From JAZGGS01 sp963714405 (lineage in GTDB: Bacteria > Bacteroidota > Ignavibacteria > Ignavibacteriales > Ignavibacteriaceae), in contig CAVQOH010000006.1 of the NCBI GenBank assembly GCA_963714405.1, positions 846,647 through 910,646 of the forward strand: DNA of 64,000 bases. Reading direction: 5' to 3'. The notes beneath the pieces are model-generated. The model worked only from the letters and a program-made list of their open reading frames with translations. It was not told where the DNA came from and made no database searches. The position numbers were made by a program, and so were the translations under genes. Positions within the stretch are counted from its first letter, which is position 1. Each line of letters begins with the position of its first letter. This document shows, piece by piece, positions 17,101 to 27,294 of the stretch.

Positions 17101-18741
17101 ATGAAAACTTCAGACCTGTTTATAAAAGCATTGGAGAATGAGGGCGTAGAATATATCTTCGGAATACCCGGAGAAGAAAACCTTGATTTTCTTGAATCGC
17201 TAAGAACATCTAAAATTAAACTTATACTTACCCGTCATGAGCAAGGCGGTGGTTTTATGGCCGCCACTTATGGCAGGTTAACCGGAAAGCCGGGTGTCTG
17301 TCTGGCAACTTTGGGTCCGGGAGCTACAAATTTGGTTACTCCCGCGGCTTATGCACAGCTTGGCGCAATGCCAATGCTGATGATAACCGGACAGAAACCT
17401 ATAAAGAAAAGTAAGCAGGGCAGATTTCAGATTATAGATGTAGTAGACTTAATGCGCTCTATAACAAAGTTTACTCGGCAAATAGTAAACGGAAATAATA
17501 TTCCTTCTGTTGTGCGGGAAGCTTTCCGCACAGCAATGGCAGAACGTCCCGGTGCCGTGCATATTGAACTCCCGGAAGATATCGCTGCTGAAGATGCTGA
17601 AGAAAAATTATTCGGGATATATGGTCATCGCAGACCTGTTGCCGACGATCAAGTTTGTAAGGAGGCAGCCAAAATGATCGAGGAAGCTAAGATGCCCTTA
17701 CTTTTAATTGGTGCGGGCGCAAACCGCCAGCGAACAAGTGAAACACTCAATAATATTATAGATAAAACAAACATCCCGTTTTTTAATACCCAAATGGGTA
17801 AAGGTGTAGTTGATGAAAGACATCCCAAGTTTATTGGTACGGCTGCGTTATCAGACAGCGATTTTATTCACTGCGCGATAGACAAGGCAGACCTAATCAT
17901 TAATATTGGTCATGATGTAATCGAGAAACCACCATTTTTTATGGAACAGGGTGGTAAAAAAGTTATACATGTAAATTTCTTTCCCGCACAAGTTGATGAT
18001 GTTTATTTTCCACAACTTAATGTGGTTGGCGATATAGCTACTTCGGTAAATTGCATTGCTCATCATGTTTCCGATACAAGTAATTGGGATCTGTCCTATT
18101 ACGAACGAATAAAAAATGAGGTCGATGCTCATTTATCAAAATATGCTAAAGACAATCGCTTTCCTGTACTGCCGCAAAGAGTAGTTAATATCATTCGTGA
18201 TATTTTGCCTGAAGATGGAATAGTTACACTTGATAACGGAATTTATAAAATATGGTTTGCCCGCAACTACAAATGTTATCTGCCCAATACACTTTTGCTG
18301 GATAATGCTTTAGCTGCAATGGGCGCAGGTCTTCCTTCTGCAATGGCTGCTAAATTAATCAATCCCGATAAAAAAGTTATTTCCGTATGTGGCGATGGCG
18401 GCTTTATGATGAATTCACAGGAATTAGAAACTGCTGTCCGCCTTGGATTGAATTTAGTTGTAATTATACTAAACGACAATGCGTTTGGAATGATAAAGTG
18501 GAAACAGGAAGGAATGGGCCTGGAAAATTTTGGATTAGATTATAATAACCCAGATTTTGTAAAGTATGCCGAAAGTTACGGGGCTTTGGGATACCGACCA
18601 GATAGCTGTGAAAGTTTCTGTGAAGTGTTGGAAACATGTTTAAATAAAGATGGTGTTCACGTAATCGAGCTTGCCGTTGATTATAGTTTGAACCATTCTA
18701 TTTTAAATGTATTGTTAAAAGAAAAAACCTGTATTCTTTAA
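17101..18741 (+). CDS. Acetolactate synthase-like ThDP enzyme, large subunit only
   Basis: A 546-residue thiamine-diphosphate enzyme. The N-terminal domain has the cofactor-activating Glu in RHEQGGGFMAATYGR and the strand-turn LATLGPGATNLVTPAAYA. The central domain begins around PLLLIGAGANRQ. The C-terminal ThDP/Mg site is GDGGFMMNSQELETA ending in LNDNAFGM. It matches acetolactate synthase-like proteins, but there is no regulatory (ilvN) subunit gene and no other branched-chain gene nearby. It is followed 14 bases later by an aldehyde dehydrogenase, so a 2-oxoacid decarboxylase feeding an aldehyde to that enzyme is equally plausible. Codons look somewhat more GC-rich than in the flanking genes. 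Confidence 0.85.
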   Translation: MKTSDLFIKALENEGVEYIFGIPGEENLDFLESLRTSKIKLILTRHEQGGGFMAATYGRLTGKPGVCLATLGPGATNLVTPAAYAQLGAMPMLMITGQKPIKKSKQGRFQIIDVVDLMRSITKFTRQIVNGNNIPSVVREAFRTAMAERPGAVHIELPEDIAAEDAEEKLFGIYGHRRPVADDQVCKEAAKMIEEAKMPLLLIGAGANRQRTSETLNNIIDKTNIPFFNTQMGKGVVDERHPKFIGTAALSDSDFIHCAIDKADLIINIGHDVIEKPPFFMEQGGKKVIHVNFFPAQVDDVYFPQLNVVGDIATSVNCIAHHVSDTSNWDLSYYERIKNEVDAHLSKYAKDNRFPVLPQRVVNIIRDILPEDGIVTLDNGIYKIWFARNYKCYLPNTLLLDNALAAMGAGLPSAMAAKLINPDKKVISVCGDGGFMMNSQELETAVRLGLNLVVIILNDNAFGMIKWKQEGMGLENFGLDYNNPDFVKYAESYGALGYRPDSCESFCEVLETCLNKDGVHVIELAVDYSLNHSILNVLLKEKTCIL

Positions 18742-18755
18742 ATAGGAATTTGCAT

Positions 18756-20147
18756 ATGCAAAAGTTAAAAGTCTTCTCTCCATACAATAGCAGACTAATC
18801 AAAGAAATTCCGATGGTTGGAGCTGAAGAAGTTGAAGATGCACTTACTGTAGCTTACGGACTTTTTAAGGATCGATCAAAATGGCTGCCAGCTTACCAGC
18901 GGGTTGAAGTATTAGAACGTACAGCTCAGATTATGAACGCTCGTGTTGAAACATTAACCAACATTGCTGCAGAGGAAGGAGGCAAACCTTATTTAGATTC
19001 TGAAGTGGAAGTGCTGCGAGCAATCAACGGTGTGAAATTAGCTGTCGAGTATATCGCTCAAATGAAAGGTGAGCAGATCCCAATGGGTCATACTAAATCA
19101 TCTGCAAACAGATTGGCATTTACTTTTCGGGAACCCATTGGAGTTGTTACTTCTATAAGTGCATTCAATCACCCGCTTAATTTAATAGTTCATCAAACAG
19201 TACCCGCAATTGCAATTGGATCACCAGTAATAATTAAACCAGCTCTTACCACTCCTCTTTCCTGTCTGGCATTTATGGATATTTTAAAAGAAGCCGGACT
19301 ACCAGCTGGCTGGTGCCAGGTTATAGTTTGTGAAAATGATGCGGCTGAGAAATTAGTGACCGACGAGCGAATAAATTATTTATCATTTATAGGTTCAGCT
19401 AAGGTTGGGTGGTATTTACGCTCTAAACTTTCCCCCGGGACAAGATGTGCTTTAGAACATGGAGGTGCTGCTCCTGTTATTGTAGAACAAGATGCTGAAG
19501 TGGATGCGATGCTTCCAGCATTACTTAAAGGTGCATTTTATCATGCTGGACAGGTTTGTGTTTCGGTTCAGAGAGTATTTGTACACGAAAGTATTTGTGA
19601 AGCTGTAGCGAGCAAGTTGGCAAAGATAGCAAGTGCTCTTATTGTTGGAGATCCGCTTGATAAAAAAACCGAGGTGGGACCACTTATTTTACCAAGAGAA
19701 GTCGACCGTGTAGAAGAATGGGTAAATGAAGCTGTATCAAAAGGTGCAAAAGTTTTGTGCGGCGGAAAAAGAATATCAGACACTTTATATGAACCAACAG
19801 TACTGTTAGATCCACCTGATGACGTAAGTGTTTCAACACAAGAGATATTTGGCCCGGTGGTTTGTCTCTACTCTTACTCAGATAGAAACGAAGCTATTGA
19901 TAAAGCGAATTCTTTACCCTACGCTTTTCAAGCCGCGGTATTTACTAATAATCTTGATACCACATTGGATACTGTAAACAAACTTAATGCTACTGCAGTG
20001 ATGGTAAATGATCATACCGCCTTCCGTGTTGATTGGATGCCGTTTGGTGGAAGAGATTCTTCGGGAATTGGAATGGGTGGAATTCCGTACTCGATGGATG
20101 AAATGACACGAGGAAAAATGATGGTGATAAAGAGTAATGTATTGTAA
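18756..20147 (+). CDS. NAD(P)-dependent aldehyde dehydrogenase
   Basis: An ALDH-superfamily enzyme of about 463 residues that oxidises an aldehyde to the acid. The ATG at 18,756 is chosen over an in-frame TTG six bases upstream because AGGA at 18,744-18,747 is correctly spaced for it. Visible residues are the Asn-containing strand SAFNHPLNL, the general-base Glu in ALEHGGAAPVIVE, the catalytic Cys in HAGQVCVSVQRVF, and the EIFGPVV cofactor motif. It is hydrolytic rather than CoA-acylating, unlike the enzyme at 6401. Its tight spacing with the ThDP enzyme suggests a two-step route from a 2-oxoacid via an aldehyde to a carboxylate. Substrates are unknown. Confidence 0.9.
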   Translation: MQKLKVFSPYNSRLIKEIPMVGAEEVEDALTVAYGLFKDRSKWLPAYQRVEVLERTAQIMNARVETLTNIAAEEGGKPYLDSEVEVLRAINGVKLAVEYIAQMKGEQIPMGHTKSSANRLAFTFREPIGVVTSISAFNHPLNLIVHQTVPAIAIGSPVIIKPALTTPLSCLAFMDILKEAGLPAGWCQVIVCENDAAEKLVTDERINYLSFIGSAKVGWYLRSKLSPGTRCALEHGGAAPVIVEQDAEVDAMLPALLKGAFYHAGQVCVSVQRVFVHESICEAVASKLAKIASALIVGDPLDKKTEVGPLILPREVDRVEEWVNEAVSKGAKVLCGGKRISDTLYEPTVLLDPPDDVSVSTQEIFGPVVCLYSYSDRNEAIDKANSLPYAFQAAVFTNNLDTTLDTVNKLNATAVMVNDHTAFRVDWMPFGGRDSSGIGMGGIPYSMDEMTRGKMMVIKSNVL

Positions 20148-20171
20148 ATGCCAATTATTTTTTACTCTTTC

Positions 20172-20236
20172 ATATAAGAACTTTGCTGGAATTTTTGTAA
20201 AAGATAGAAGACTGCGTTTTATTCTGATTGCTTAAA
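20172..20236 (+). repeat. Diverged repeat element 1, copy B
   Basis: Partner of the segment at 16,834-16,906. It lies immediately downstream of the aldehyde dehydrogenase, as copy A lies immediately downstream of the NagZ-like gene. Confidence 0.6.
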
Positions 20237-20337
20237 AGATTAATACTTTTATTTTATGCTGAAATAAAATCTGGAACCTAGTAATTGATAATGCTGGCAA
20301 ATCAATTATTTATTTAAAAAGAAGAGAATACTAAAAA

Positions 20338-20820
20338 ATGAAATCAATAGAAGAAAAATTTGTCACGAAATATTTTGACAAATCTGATAAAAAAATTACT
20401 GAGTGGATGGGGAAATATGGATTGCTCATCCTAAGGATTTGCCTCGGAATTATTTTTTTATGGTTTGGCGTACTTAAATTTTTTAAGGGATTAAGTCCAG
20501 CCGTAGAACTTGTGAGAAATACTATTTACTTCATGGATCCAGATGTGTTCATTCCAATTCTTGCAACCTGGGAATCACTAATTGGGTTAGGACTAATAAC
20601 CGGAAAATATATGCGGTTAACTCTATTGCTTTTATTTCTTCAGATGCCCGGAACTGCTTTGCCACTGATTATTTTACCTGAAAAAGTATGGACGATTTTT
20701 CCGTATGGCTTAACTCTTGAAGGGCAGTACATTATTAAAAATTTAGTGTTGATCAGCGCAGGATTGGTTTTAGGTGCAACTGTGCGAGGTGGAAAACTGG
20801 TTTCTCTCTTGAAGGAATAG
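20338..20820 (+). CDS. DoxX-family membrane protein
   Basis: A 160-residue protein with four hydrophobic segments: YGLLILRICLGIIFLWFGVL near residues 25-45, then three more around residues 75-95, 100-115 and 130-150. The LRICLGIIFLWFGVLKFF start and the mid-protein GLGLITGKYMRLTLLLLF match the DoxX/DoxD superfamily, whose members are small quinol- or redox-linked inner-membrane proteins of mostly unclear function. It begins 190 bases after the aldehyde dehydrogenase and lies between the second copies of repeat elements 1 and 2, so it may have arrived with that pair or been inserted separately. Confidence 0.8.
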   Translation: MKSIEEKFVTKYFDKSDKKITEWMGKYGLLILRICLGIIFLWFGVLKFFKGLSPAVELVRNTIYFMDPDVFIPILATWESLIGLGLITGKYMRLTLLLLFLQMPGTALPLIILPEKVWTIFPYGLTLEGQYIIKNLVLISAGLVLGATVRGGKLVSLLKE

Positions 20821-20905
20821 TGAATATTAAAAGGATGCAATAATTTTTGTCCATAATCTAACTTCTCCACTCATCAAGAAACTTTGGATTTATTAAAAAC
20901 TATGA

Positions 20906-20956
20906 TTTAATTTATTATAGTTTTTATTCCAGTTTTATAAATTCTTTTTAATGCAT
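20906..20956 (+). repeat. Diverged repeat element 2, copy B
   Basis: Partner of 16,994-17,044, standing about 50 bases upstream of the propeller-protein start at 21,008. Confidence 0.55.
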
Positions 20957-21007
20957 TCGCGTAAACACCAAATCATCTATTTTTTTAATCAAATCAGAGA
21001 TACGGCT

Positions 21008-24000
21008 ATGAATAAATTATTTACATTCAGCGTTTTCATATTATTGTTTCTATTTTCATCAACTTTAGTTGCACAAAATAATTCTGAACCGGATTCACTT
21101 AAAAATATTTCGCTAACTGGTCTATCGTTTAGAAGCATCGGTCCTGCAATTACAGGCGGAAGAACAATAGACATCGCTGTTAATCCATCTAACCACAGCG
21201 AATATTTTATTGCATCAGGACATGGATCTTTGTGGAAAACAACAAATAGCGGAATAACTTTCTCCCCTGTTTTTGATGGAAACAAATCTTACGCAATCGG
21301 TTCTGTTGAGATTGATCCCACTAATCCTAACATTGTTTGGGTAGGAACGGGTGAGAACAAAAACCAGAACAATGTTATTTACGGAGATGGTATTTATAAA
21401 AGCGAAGATGGCGGTAAGAGCTGGAAGAATATGGGATTAGAAACTTCAGAACATGTTAGCGGAATTGCAATCGATCCAGAAAATTCCAACATAGTCTATG
21501 CAGCCGCAATGGGTTCACTGAGAAATGCTGGTGGTGAAAGAGGAATATTCAAAACAACCGATGGCGGAAAAACATGGGAACAAGTTTTAAAAATAAATGA
21601 ATATACCGGCTGCTACGAAGTTCATATGGATCCGAGATATTCAAATATTTTATATGCAACAGCGCATCAAAGAATGAGAAATCTATACACAGGAGTTTAC
21701 GGCGGACCGGAAAGTGGAATCTACAGGACAACAGACAGCGGGGAAACATGGGAAAAAATGAAAGGCGGCTTACCTTCAGAAGATGTGGGAAGAATTGGAA
21801 TGGCCATTTCTCCGGTTAATCCAGATGTACTTTATGCAATTATAGAAGCAACAGATGATGATAAAGGTGTTTACAGAAGTTCTGATCGCGGAGTAAGCTG
21901 GACAAAGCAGAACAGTTATATTTCATCTTATGCTTTTTATTTTCAAAAACTTTATTGTGATACAAAAGATGTTAACCGTGTTTACAGCGATGATGTTTTT
22001 ATACAGGTAACAAATGATGGCGGAAAATCCTGGAGCAATCTTGGTGATGATAAAAAACACGTTGATAATCATGCTTTGTGGATTGATCCTGATAACAACG
22101 AACACATTATTAGCCGGCTGTGATGGCGGTGTTTATGAAACTTATGATCAGGGAAAAAACTGGGATTTTAAAGCTAACATTCCCATTACAGAGATTTATA
22201 AAGTAACAACTGATAATGAAGAACCATTTTATAATGTTTACATCGGTACGCAGGATAACAACAGCTTGGGAGGTCCTTCCAGGACAATAAATTCTTCGGG
22301 AATAATGAACCAGGATTGGTTTTTTACAAATTCAGGTGATGGATTTGAAACACAGGTTGACTGGAAAGATCCGAATATAATTTATGCACAATCTCAAATC
22401 GGGGGCTTAGTTCGTTTTGATAAAAAAAGTGGTGAAAATCTCTTCATCAAACCACAGGATTTTGCAGATACAGCTTACCGTTTTGATTGGGATGCAGCAC
22501 TATTAATATCCTCACACGATAATAAACGATTATACTTCGGCGGTAATAAACTTTTGCGGAGTGATGACCAGGGAAGTACATGGAAAGAAATAAGTCCTGA
22601 TCTTACGAGGGGAGTTCCAAAAGAGATGCAAAAACTTATGGGACAAAGCTGGAGCATTGACCAGCTTGTAAGAAAAGGAAGCATGGCGCAAATGGTTACT
22701 ATTGCAGAATCTCCTCTTGATGAAAATATAATATTTGTGGGTTCGGGGGATGGTTTGCTTCATTTTACGAATGATGGCGGAACTAACTGGCTACGTTCAT
22801 CTCTTCCGGGTTTACCTGAATACGCAAGAGTTCATCATATAATTGCTTCACATTTTGATAAACTGATTGCTTATGCTGCTTGCCATAATTACGTTGGCGG
22901 TGATCGTAATCCTTATCTTTACAAAACTACAGATGGTGGAGCAAACTGGTTTATAATTAATGCAAATCTCCCTGAAGAAGGATGCACATATTCAATTGCT
23001 GAAGATCATGTTGATAATGATCTACTTTTTGTAGGAACACAATTCGGAGTTTTTTTTACAAATAACGGCGGCAATGAATGGATTCCATTTAAAAACGGTA
23101 TGCCTCCTGCAACTGTGATGGATCTTGATATCCAGAGAAGAGAAAATGATTTAGTTGTTTCAACATTCGGCAGAGGCGTTTACATATTGGATGATTATAC
23201 ACCACTTCGTTATTTATCTAAAGAGACTTTAAAGAAGGAAGCAGAAATATTTCCAGTAAAAGATGCTTTGATGTTTATTCCCGCTAATCCATTTGGATTT
23301 AAGGGAGTAGGTTTCCAGGGTGCAAGTTTTTATGCTGCTCCAAATCCTGAAGTGGGTGCGGTTTTCACTTATTATCTAAAAGATGACATAAAATCACTTA
23401 AAGAAAAAAGAAGAGATGAGGAAAAGGAAAAACAGAAAAAAGATGAGGATGTAAAACATCCTTCCTATGAAACTTTAAAGCAGGAACAGGAAGAACCCAA
23501 TGCTTATTTGCTTTTTACAGTTACTGATCAACAGGGAAATGTAATACGCAAAATTAAAACCGATCCGAAAAAAGGTGTCAAAAGAATCGTTTGGGATTTC
23601 CGTTATAATATTTTCACGCCAATCACATTAAAACCCTTTGATGATACTGTTCCGTGGAATGAACCTGACAAAGGTTATATGGTCGTTCCAGGTAAATACA
23701 ATGTTTCGCTAAGTAAATTTGAAGATGGTGTTTTTACTGAATTAGTTGCACCTGTTTTATTTATATGTAAACCTTTAAATATTACAACTCTGCCCGCAGA
23801 AGATAAACTTGCTTTAGATGCATTTAATAAAAAAGTTGCGGAGCTAACAAGAGCTGTAACAGGAGCAGATACTTACCGCAAAGAACTTGTTGATAAAATC
23901 TCTTATCTTAAAAAAGCTGTAATTGAAACGGCAAATTTACCTGATGACACTTATAATAAAATTATTACTGCAGAACAATATCTTAATGAACTGAACTTAA

Positions 24001-24278
24001 AGTTAAACGGGGATAGATTACGCAGCAGGTACGAAGGAGCATCTCCAAGTTCTATAAAAGATCGTGTTGATTTAATAACAGCTGCTTTGTGGAATACAAC
24101 CGCAGCACCAACTAATACCTTTACCAAATCTTATGATGATGCAGCAGGAAAGTTTGATGATGTACTTGTTTTACTAAAATCTATTGATAATGACATTAAA
24201 AAAATTGAAGGGACTTTAGAAGAGCACGGTGCGCCGTATACACCGGGAAGATTTCCTGAGTGGAGGAATACAAAGTAA
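21008..24278 (+). CDS. Secreted VPS10/sortilin-like Asp-box propeller protein, one frameshift
   Basis: An exported protein of about 1,090 residues once an indel is bridged. ATG at 21,008 gives a clean signal peptide (MNKLFTFSVFILLFLFSS...LVAQ); the reading frame opens earlier but without coding character. Many BNR/Asp-box turns are visible (TTDGGKTW, SEDGGKSW, TTDSGETW, TNDGGKSW, SDDQGSTW), typical of the two stacked propellers of VPS10-like 'glycosyl hydrolase' proteins. Near 22,108-22,114 the frame ends (HIISRL stop) while the adjacent frame continues GCDGGVYETYDQGKNW, so one base is missing or extra. A Lys/Glu-rich linker and an alpha-helical C-terminus follow the propellers. No catalytic residues were identified; carbohydrate or protein binding is the usual guess. 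Confidence 0.88.
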
Positions 24279-24481
24279 AACTGTATAATTAATTGATTTT
24301 CATATATTAATGCTTTAATTATAATAAATTAAACAATTAATATTTAATACTTTTCTCTCAGTAGACAGGCTTAGTATTTTGTTTGAATATGATTTCTATA
24401 ATATTTTTCTGTGATTGTTTTGTGATGATTTAATTTTATATTTAATACAATTTTCAAACGATTACAGAGAGATTTATAAAA

Positions 24482-25156
24482 ATGAAATTATTTAGTTTAG
24501 CTATTTTATTTCTGTTTCTTACAATAGGATGTTCTAAAGATAATAACACTATAACTCAACAAGAACCTGATGCAAACGCACGTTACAGGTTAACATTTAC
24601 TGCAGTGTGGAGCGCACAAACTCATCCTACTGAATTTCCTCCAACAGCACATTTTTCAGGGATAATTGGGATGACTCACAACAACAATGTATTGCTTTTT
24701 AGCAAAGGTGAACTCGCTTCAGCGGGAATTAAAAATATGGCTGAAACCGGTGGTAAAAATCCTCTTGATGATGAAATTCAGGCATTCATTTCAGCCGGAA
24801 CTGGTAGTAAGTTAATAAGCGGAGCAGGAATAAATTCATCACCCGGAGAAGTTAGTCTTGAATTTGATATTACTTCAACTCATTCACTTGTAACTGTTGT
24901 TTCAATGCTTGCACCCAGCCCTGATTGGTTTATAGCCGTCAGTAATATTAATCTAATTGAAAATAATGATTGGGTAGCAACTAAAACTATAACAGTTGAA
25001 ATTTATGATGCTGGAACCGATGACGGTTCAACATTTACTTCACCAGATTTTCCTACAGTGCCACCATTACCGATTGATAACATAACTACTCCTCCCCTTG
25101 CAGTTAATGGAGTTGTAGCTCCATTAGGATCAATAACATTCACAAAAATTAACTGA
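24482..25156 (+). CDS. Spondin_N-domain lipoprotein
   Basis: A 224-residue protein with a lipoprotein signal (LFLFLTIGC, Cys17), followed by an Asn/Gln-rich linker and a Spondin_N domain (PF06468). The domain is recognised from the start RYRLTFTAVWSAQTHPTEFP and the highly characteristic VSMLAPSPDWFIAVSN. The domain's metal-binding and adhesive roles come from animal spondins; in bacteria it is found in predicted surface lipoproteins of unknown function. The gene stands alone, with a 203-base AT-rich leader containing no recognised element, and ends 113 bases before the chromate transporter. Confidence 0.87.
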   Translation: MKLFSLAILFLFLTIGCSKDNNTITQQEPDANARYRLTFTAVWSAQTHPTEFPPTAHFSGIIGMTHNNNVLLFSKGELASAGIKNMAETGGKNPLDDEIQAFISAGTGSKLISGAGINSSPGEVSLEFDITSTHSLVTVVSMLAPSPDWFIAVSNINLIENNDWVATKTITVEIYDAGTDDGSTFTSPDFPTVPPLPIDNITTPPLAVNGVVAPLGSITFTKIN

Positions 25157-25213
25157 AATGATTAAAGATTAATCCTGTAATAATCTGCTTTAAAAAGTAT
25201 TCCTTATATTTTT

Positions 25214-25221
25214 TATCTTTG
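25214..25221 (+). promoter_or_regulatory. Candidate -7 box for the chromate transporter gene
   Basis: TATCTTTG is an exact TAnnTTTG match about 50 bases before the ATG at 25,270. No good -33 TTG was found at the expected distance, so support is limited. Confidence 0.35.
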
Positions 25222-25269
25222 GTTAATCAAAAATCTCGTTAAAAGATTTTAACAAACACCAAGATTATA

Positions 25270-26406
25270 ATGAATAAAAAAGGCAGATTACCTGAAGTAG
25301 CAAAAGTGTTTTTAAAGTTGGGATGTATCGCGTTTGGTGGTCCGGCAGCTCATGTTGGAATGATGGAAGATGAGATTGTTAATAAACGCAAATGGATGGA
25401 TGCAAATCACTTCCTGGATTTAGTTGGGGCTACTAATTTAATACCCGGACCAAATTCAACTGAAATGACAATGCACTGCGGACATGAACGAGCCGGAATT
25501 CCAGGGCTCTTTGTTGCAGGAGCATGCTTTATTTTTCCTGCCGCTTTAATCACATTATTTTTTGCATGGCTTTACGCAGAATATGGTGAACTACCTCAGG
25601 TTGAACCATTTATTTTTGGAATAAAACCGGCTGTTCTTGCAATAATTGCTTCAGCAATTATAAAGCTTGGTAAAAAAGCATTGAAAGGTTGGGAAATTGC
25701 AGTACTTGGAATTATTGTACTTGCTGCAAGCATATTAGGAATAAATGAAATTGCAGCACTTTTAATTGCAGGATTAGTGGGTGCACTCTATTTTTATTTA
25801 AAATCAAAGATAAGCGTAAACTTAAAATCCATTTCTCCATTATTTATTTTGATAGCGTCATCAATAACTGCAGTTCAGTTATCAGTATTTAAAATATTTC
25901 TAAGCTTTTTAAAAGTTGGAGCAGTTTTATACGGAAGCGGCTACGTACTTTTTGCATACCTTGATGCCGAACTTGTATCAACCGGATGGTTAACACGGCA
26001 AATGCTTATTGATGCCGTAGCGGTGGGGCAATTTACACCAGGACCTGTTCTTTCTACTGCAACATTTATTGGATACCAACTGTCTGGATTATGGGGCGCT
26101 GCAGCGGCAACGGTTGGAATCTTTTTACCTTCATTTCTTTTTGTATGGATACTGAATCCCCTTGTACCTAAAATGCGTAAATCAAAGCTGCTAGGTTATT
26201 TTCTTGATTCTGTAAATATTGCAGCAGTTGCTGTTATGATTGCGGTTCTATACGAAATGAGTAAGGATACTTTAACTGATTGGAGAGCAATTGCAATAGC
26301 TTTAATTAGTATTGTTTTTACATTTGGAAAGTATAAGTTAAATGTAATGTGGATAGTGCTAGGTGGAGCAGTTATTGGATTCCTATTAAGTTTAATTAGC
26401 ATTTAA
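25270..26406 (+). CDS. chrA: Chromate transporter (CHR family, two-domain)
   Basis: A 378-residue membrane protein with the internal duplication of long-chain CHR transporters. The first half carries GCIAFGGPAAHVGMMEDEIV with NLIPGPNSTEM. The second half carries the equivalent GAVLYGSGYVLFAYLDAELV with GQFTPGPVLSTATFIG. Proteins of this family export chromate or related oxyanions, though many are untested and may serve another anion. The stop codon directly abuts the ATG of the leucine-rich-repeat gene, and a small predicted outer-membrane protein overlaps that in turn, so a three-gene operon is likely. Confidence 0.93.
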   Translation: MNKKGRLPEVAKVFLKLGCIAFGGPAAHVGMMEDEIVNKRKWMDANHFLDLVGATNLIPGPNSTEMTMHCGHERAGIPGLFVAGACFIFPAALITLFFAWLYAEYGELPQVEPFIFGIKPAVLAIIASAIIKLGKKALKGWEIAVLGIIVLAASILGINEIAALLIAGLVGALYFYLKSKISVNLKSISPLFILIASSITAVQLSVFKIFLSFLKVGAVLYGSGYVLFAYLDAELVSTGWLTRQMLIDAVAVGQFTPGPVLSTATFIGYQLSGLWGAAAATVGIFLPSFLFVWILNPLVPKMRKSKLLGYFLDSVNIAAVAVMIAVLYEMSKDTLTDWRAIAIALISIVFTFGKYKLNVMWIVLGGAVIGFLLSLISI

Positions 26407-27294
26407 ATGGACATTAAAGATCTTTATTTAAAATTAACAGATGCTTATTCTGATGATAATTTAAATATCATTACCGGAAAACTTATTGAATTATATAAAA
26501 ATAAAAACTTTGTTAAAATAAGAAAGCTGGCAAACCGCGTTTCAACAATTGTTAGTATAAATGAAGAGAAGGATGCAAAATGTTTTTCAAAACTTGTTGT
26601 GCTTTACCATCCTGATAAAGGTGAATCACTTAGAAATGAAATAGATAATTATTATGCAAAAAATGATACGAAAAATCTTACAAAATATTCTCACATTCTT
26701 TTATTAAAGGATATTGAAAAAATTCCCGTAATTTATATTGATAACGATATTGATTATAGACCTGAATATAGCTGGGATGATGAACAAAGTGAGGGCTATC
26801 GGTTTTATGAAACTGAAATGGATGAAACACTTGATGATGAAGATTTAACTATTGAAGCAAATGAAAAATCATTTTACAATGCAATTAAATTAAGAGAATA
26901 TGGAAATCTAAATGTTGAATTTCCATCATATTATTTGGAAGATATTGAACATTTTGAATTAAACTATTATGGAATCGAAATTTTAGATGGAGTTGAGTAT
27001 TGCAAGCAGGCAATCACCATGGATCTATCAAATAATAATATTGTTGATATTACAGACCTTGGTACCTTAGTTTTGCTTGAAGAACTCTATTTGGCAAATA
27101 ATCAAATAGGTTATATTGATGCAATCAACAACCTTGTTAATCTTAAAATAGTTGATTTATCTTACAACCAGATTGATGATATTTTACCACTTATGGAATT
27201 AGAATACCTTGAATACATTAATTTAATAGGTAATAATATATCTAAGAACGAAACTAATAGGCTAAAAGAAAAAGGAATAATGGTAGTAGTTTGA
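26407..27294 (+). CDS. Leucine-rich repeat protein (SDS22-like repeats)
   Basis: A 295-residue protein without a signal peptide or membrane segment. Residues ~1-190 are acidic and charged and match no family I recognise. Residues ~200-290 contain three to four 22-residue repeats of the SDS22 type (ITMDLSNNNIVDITDLGTL, LEELYLANNQIGYIDAI, LKIVDLSYNQIDDILPL, LEYINLIGNNI). Such repeats make protein-binding solenoids. The gene starts on the base after the chromate transporter stop codon, so the two are co-translated. A cytoplasmic partner for that transporter is possible but unproven. Confidence 0.75.
   Translation: MDIKDLYLKLTDAYSDDNLNIITGKLIELYKNKNFVKIRKLANRVSTIVSINEEKDAKCFSKLVVLYHPDKGESLRNEIDNYYAKNDTKNLTKYSHILLLKDIEKIPVIYIDNDIDYRPEYSWDDEQSEGYRFYETEMDETLDDEDLTIEANEKSFYNAIKLREYGNLNVEFPSYYLEDIEHFELNYYGIEILDGVEYCKQAITMDLSNNNIVDITDLGTLVLLEELYLANNQIGYIDAINNLVNLKIVDLSYNQIDDILPLMELEYLEYINLIGNNISKNETNRLKEKGIMVVV

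Noticed and set aside
22100..22130. TGA in the propeller gene considered as a selenocysteine or readthrough codon
   Set aside because: The protein resumes in a different frame (GCDGGVYE), not in the same frame after TGA, and no SECIS-like hairpin is apparent. A single-base indel explains it.
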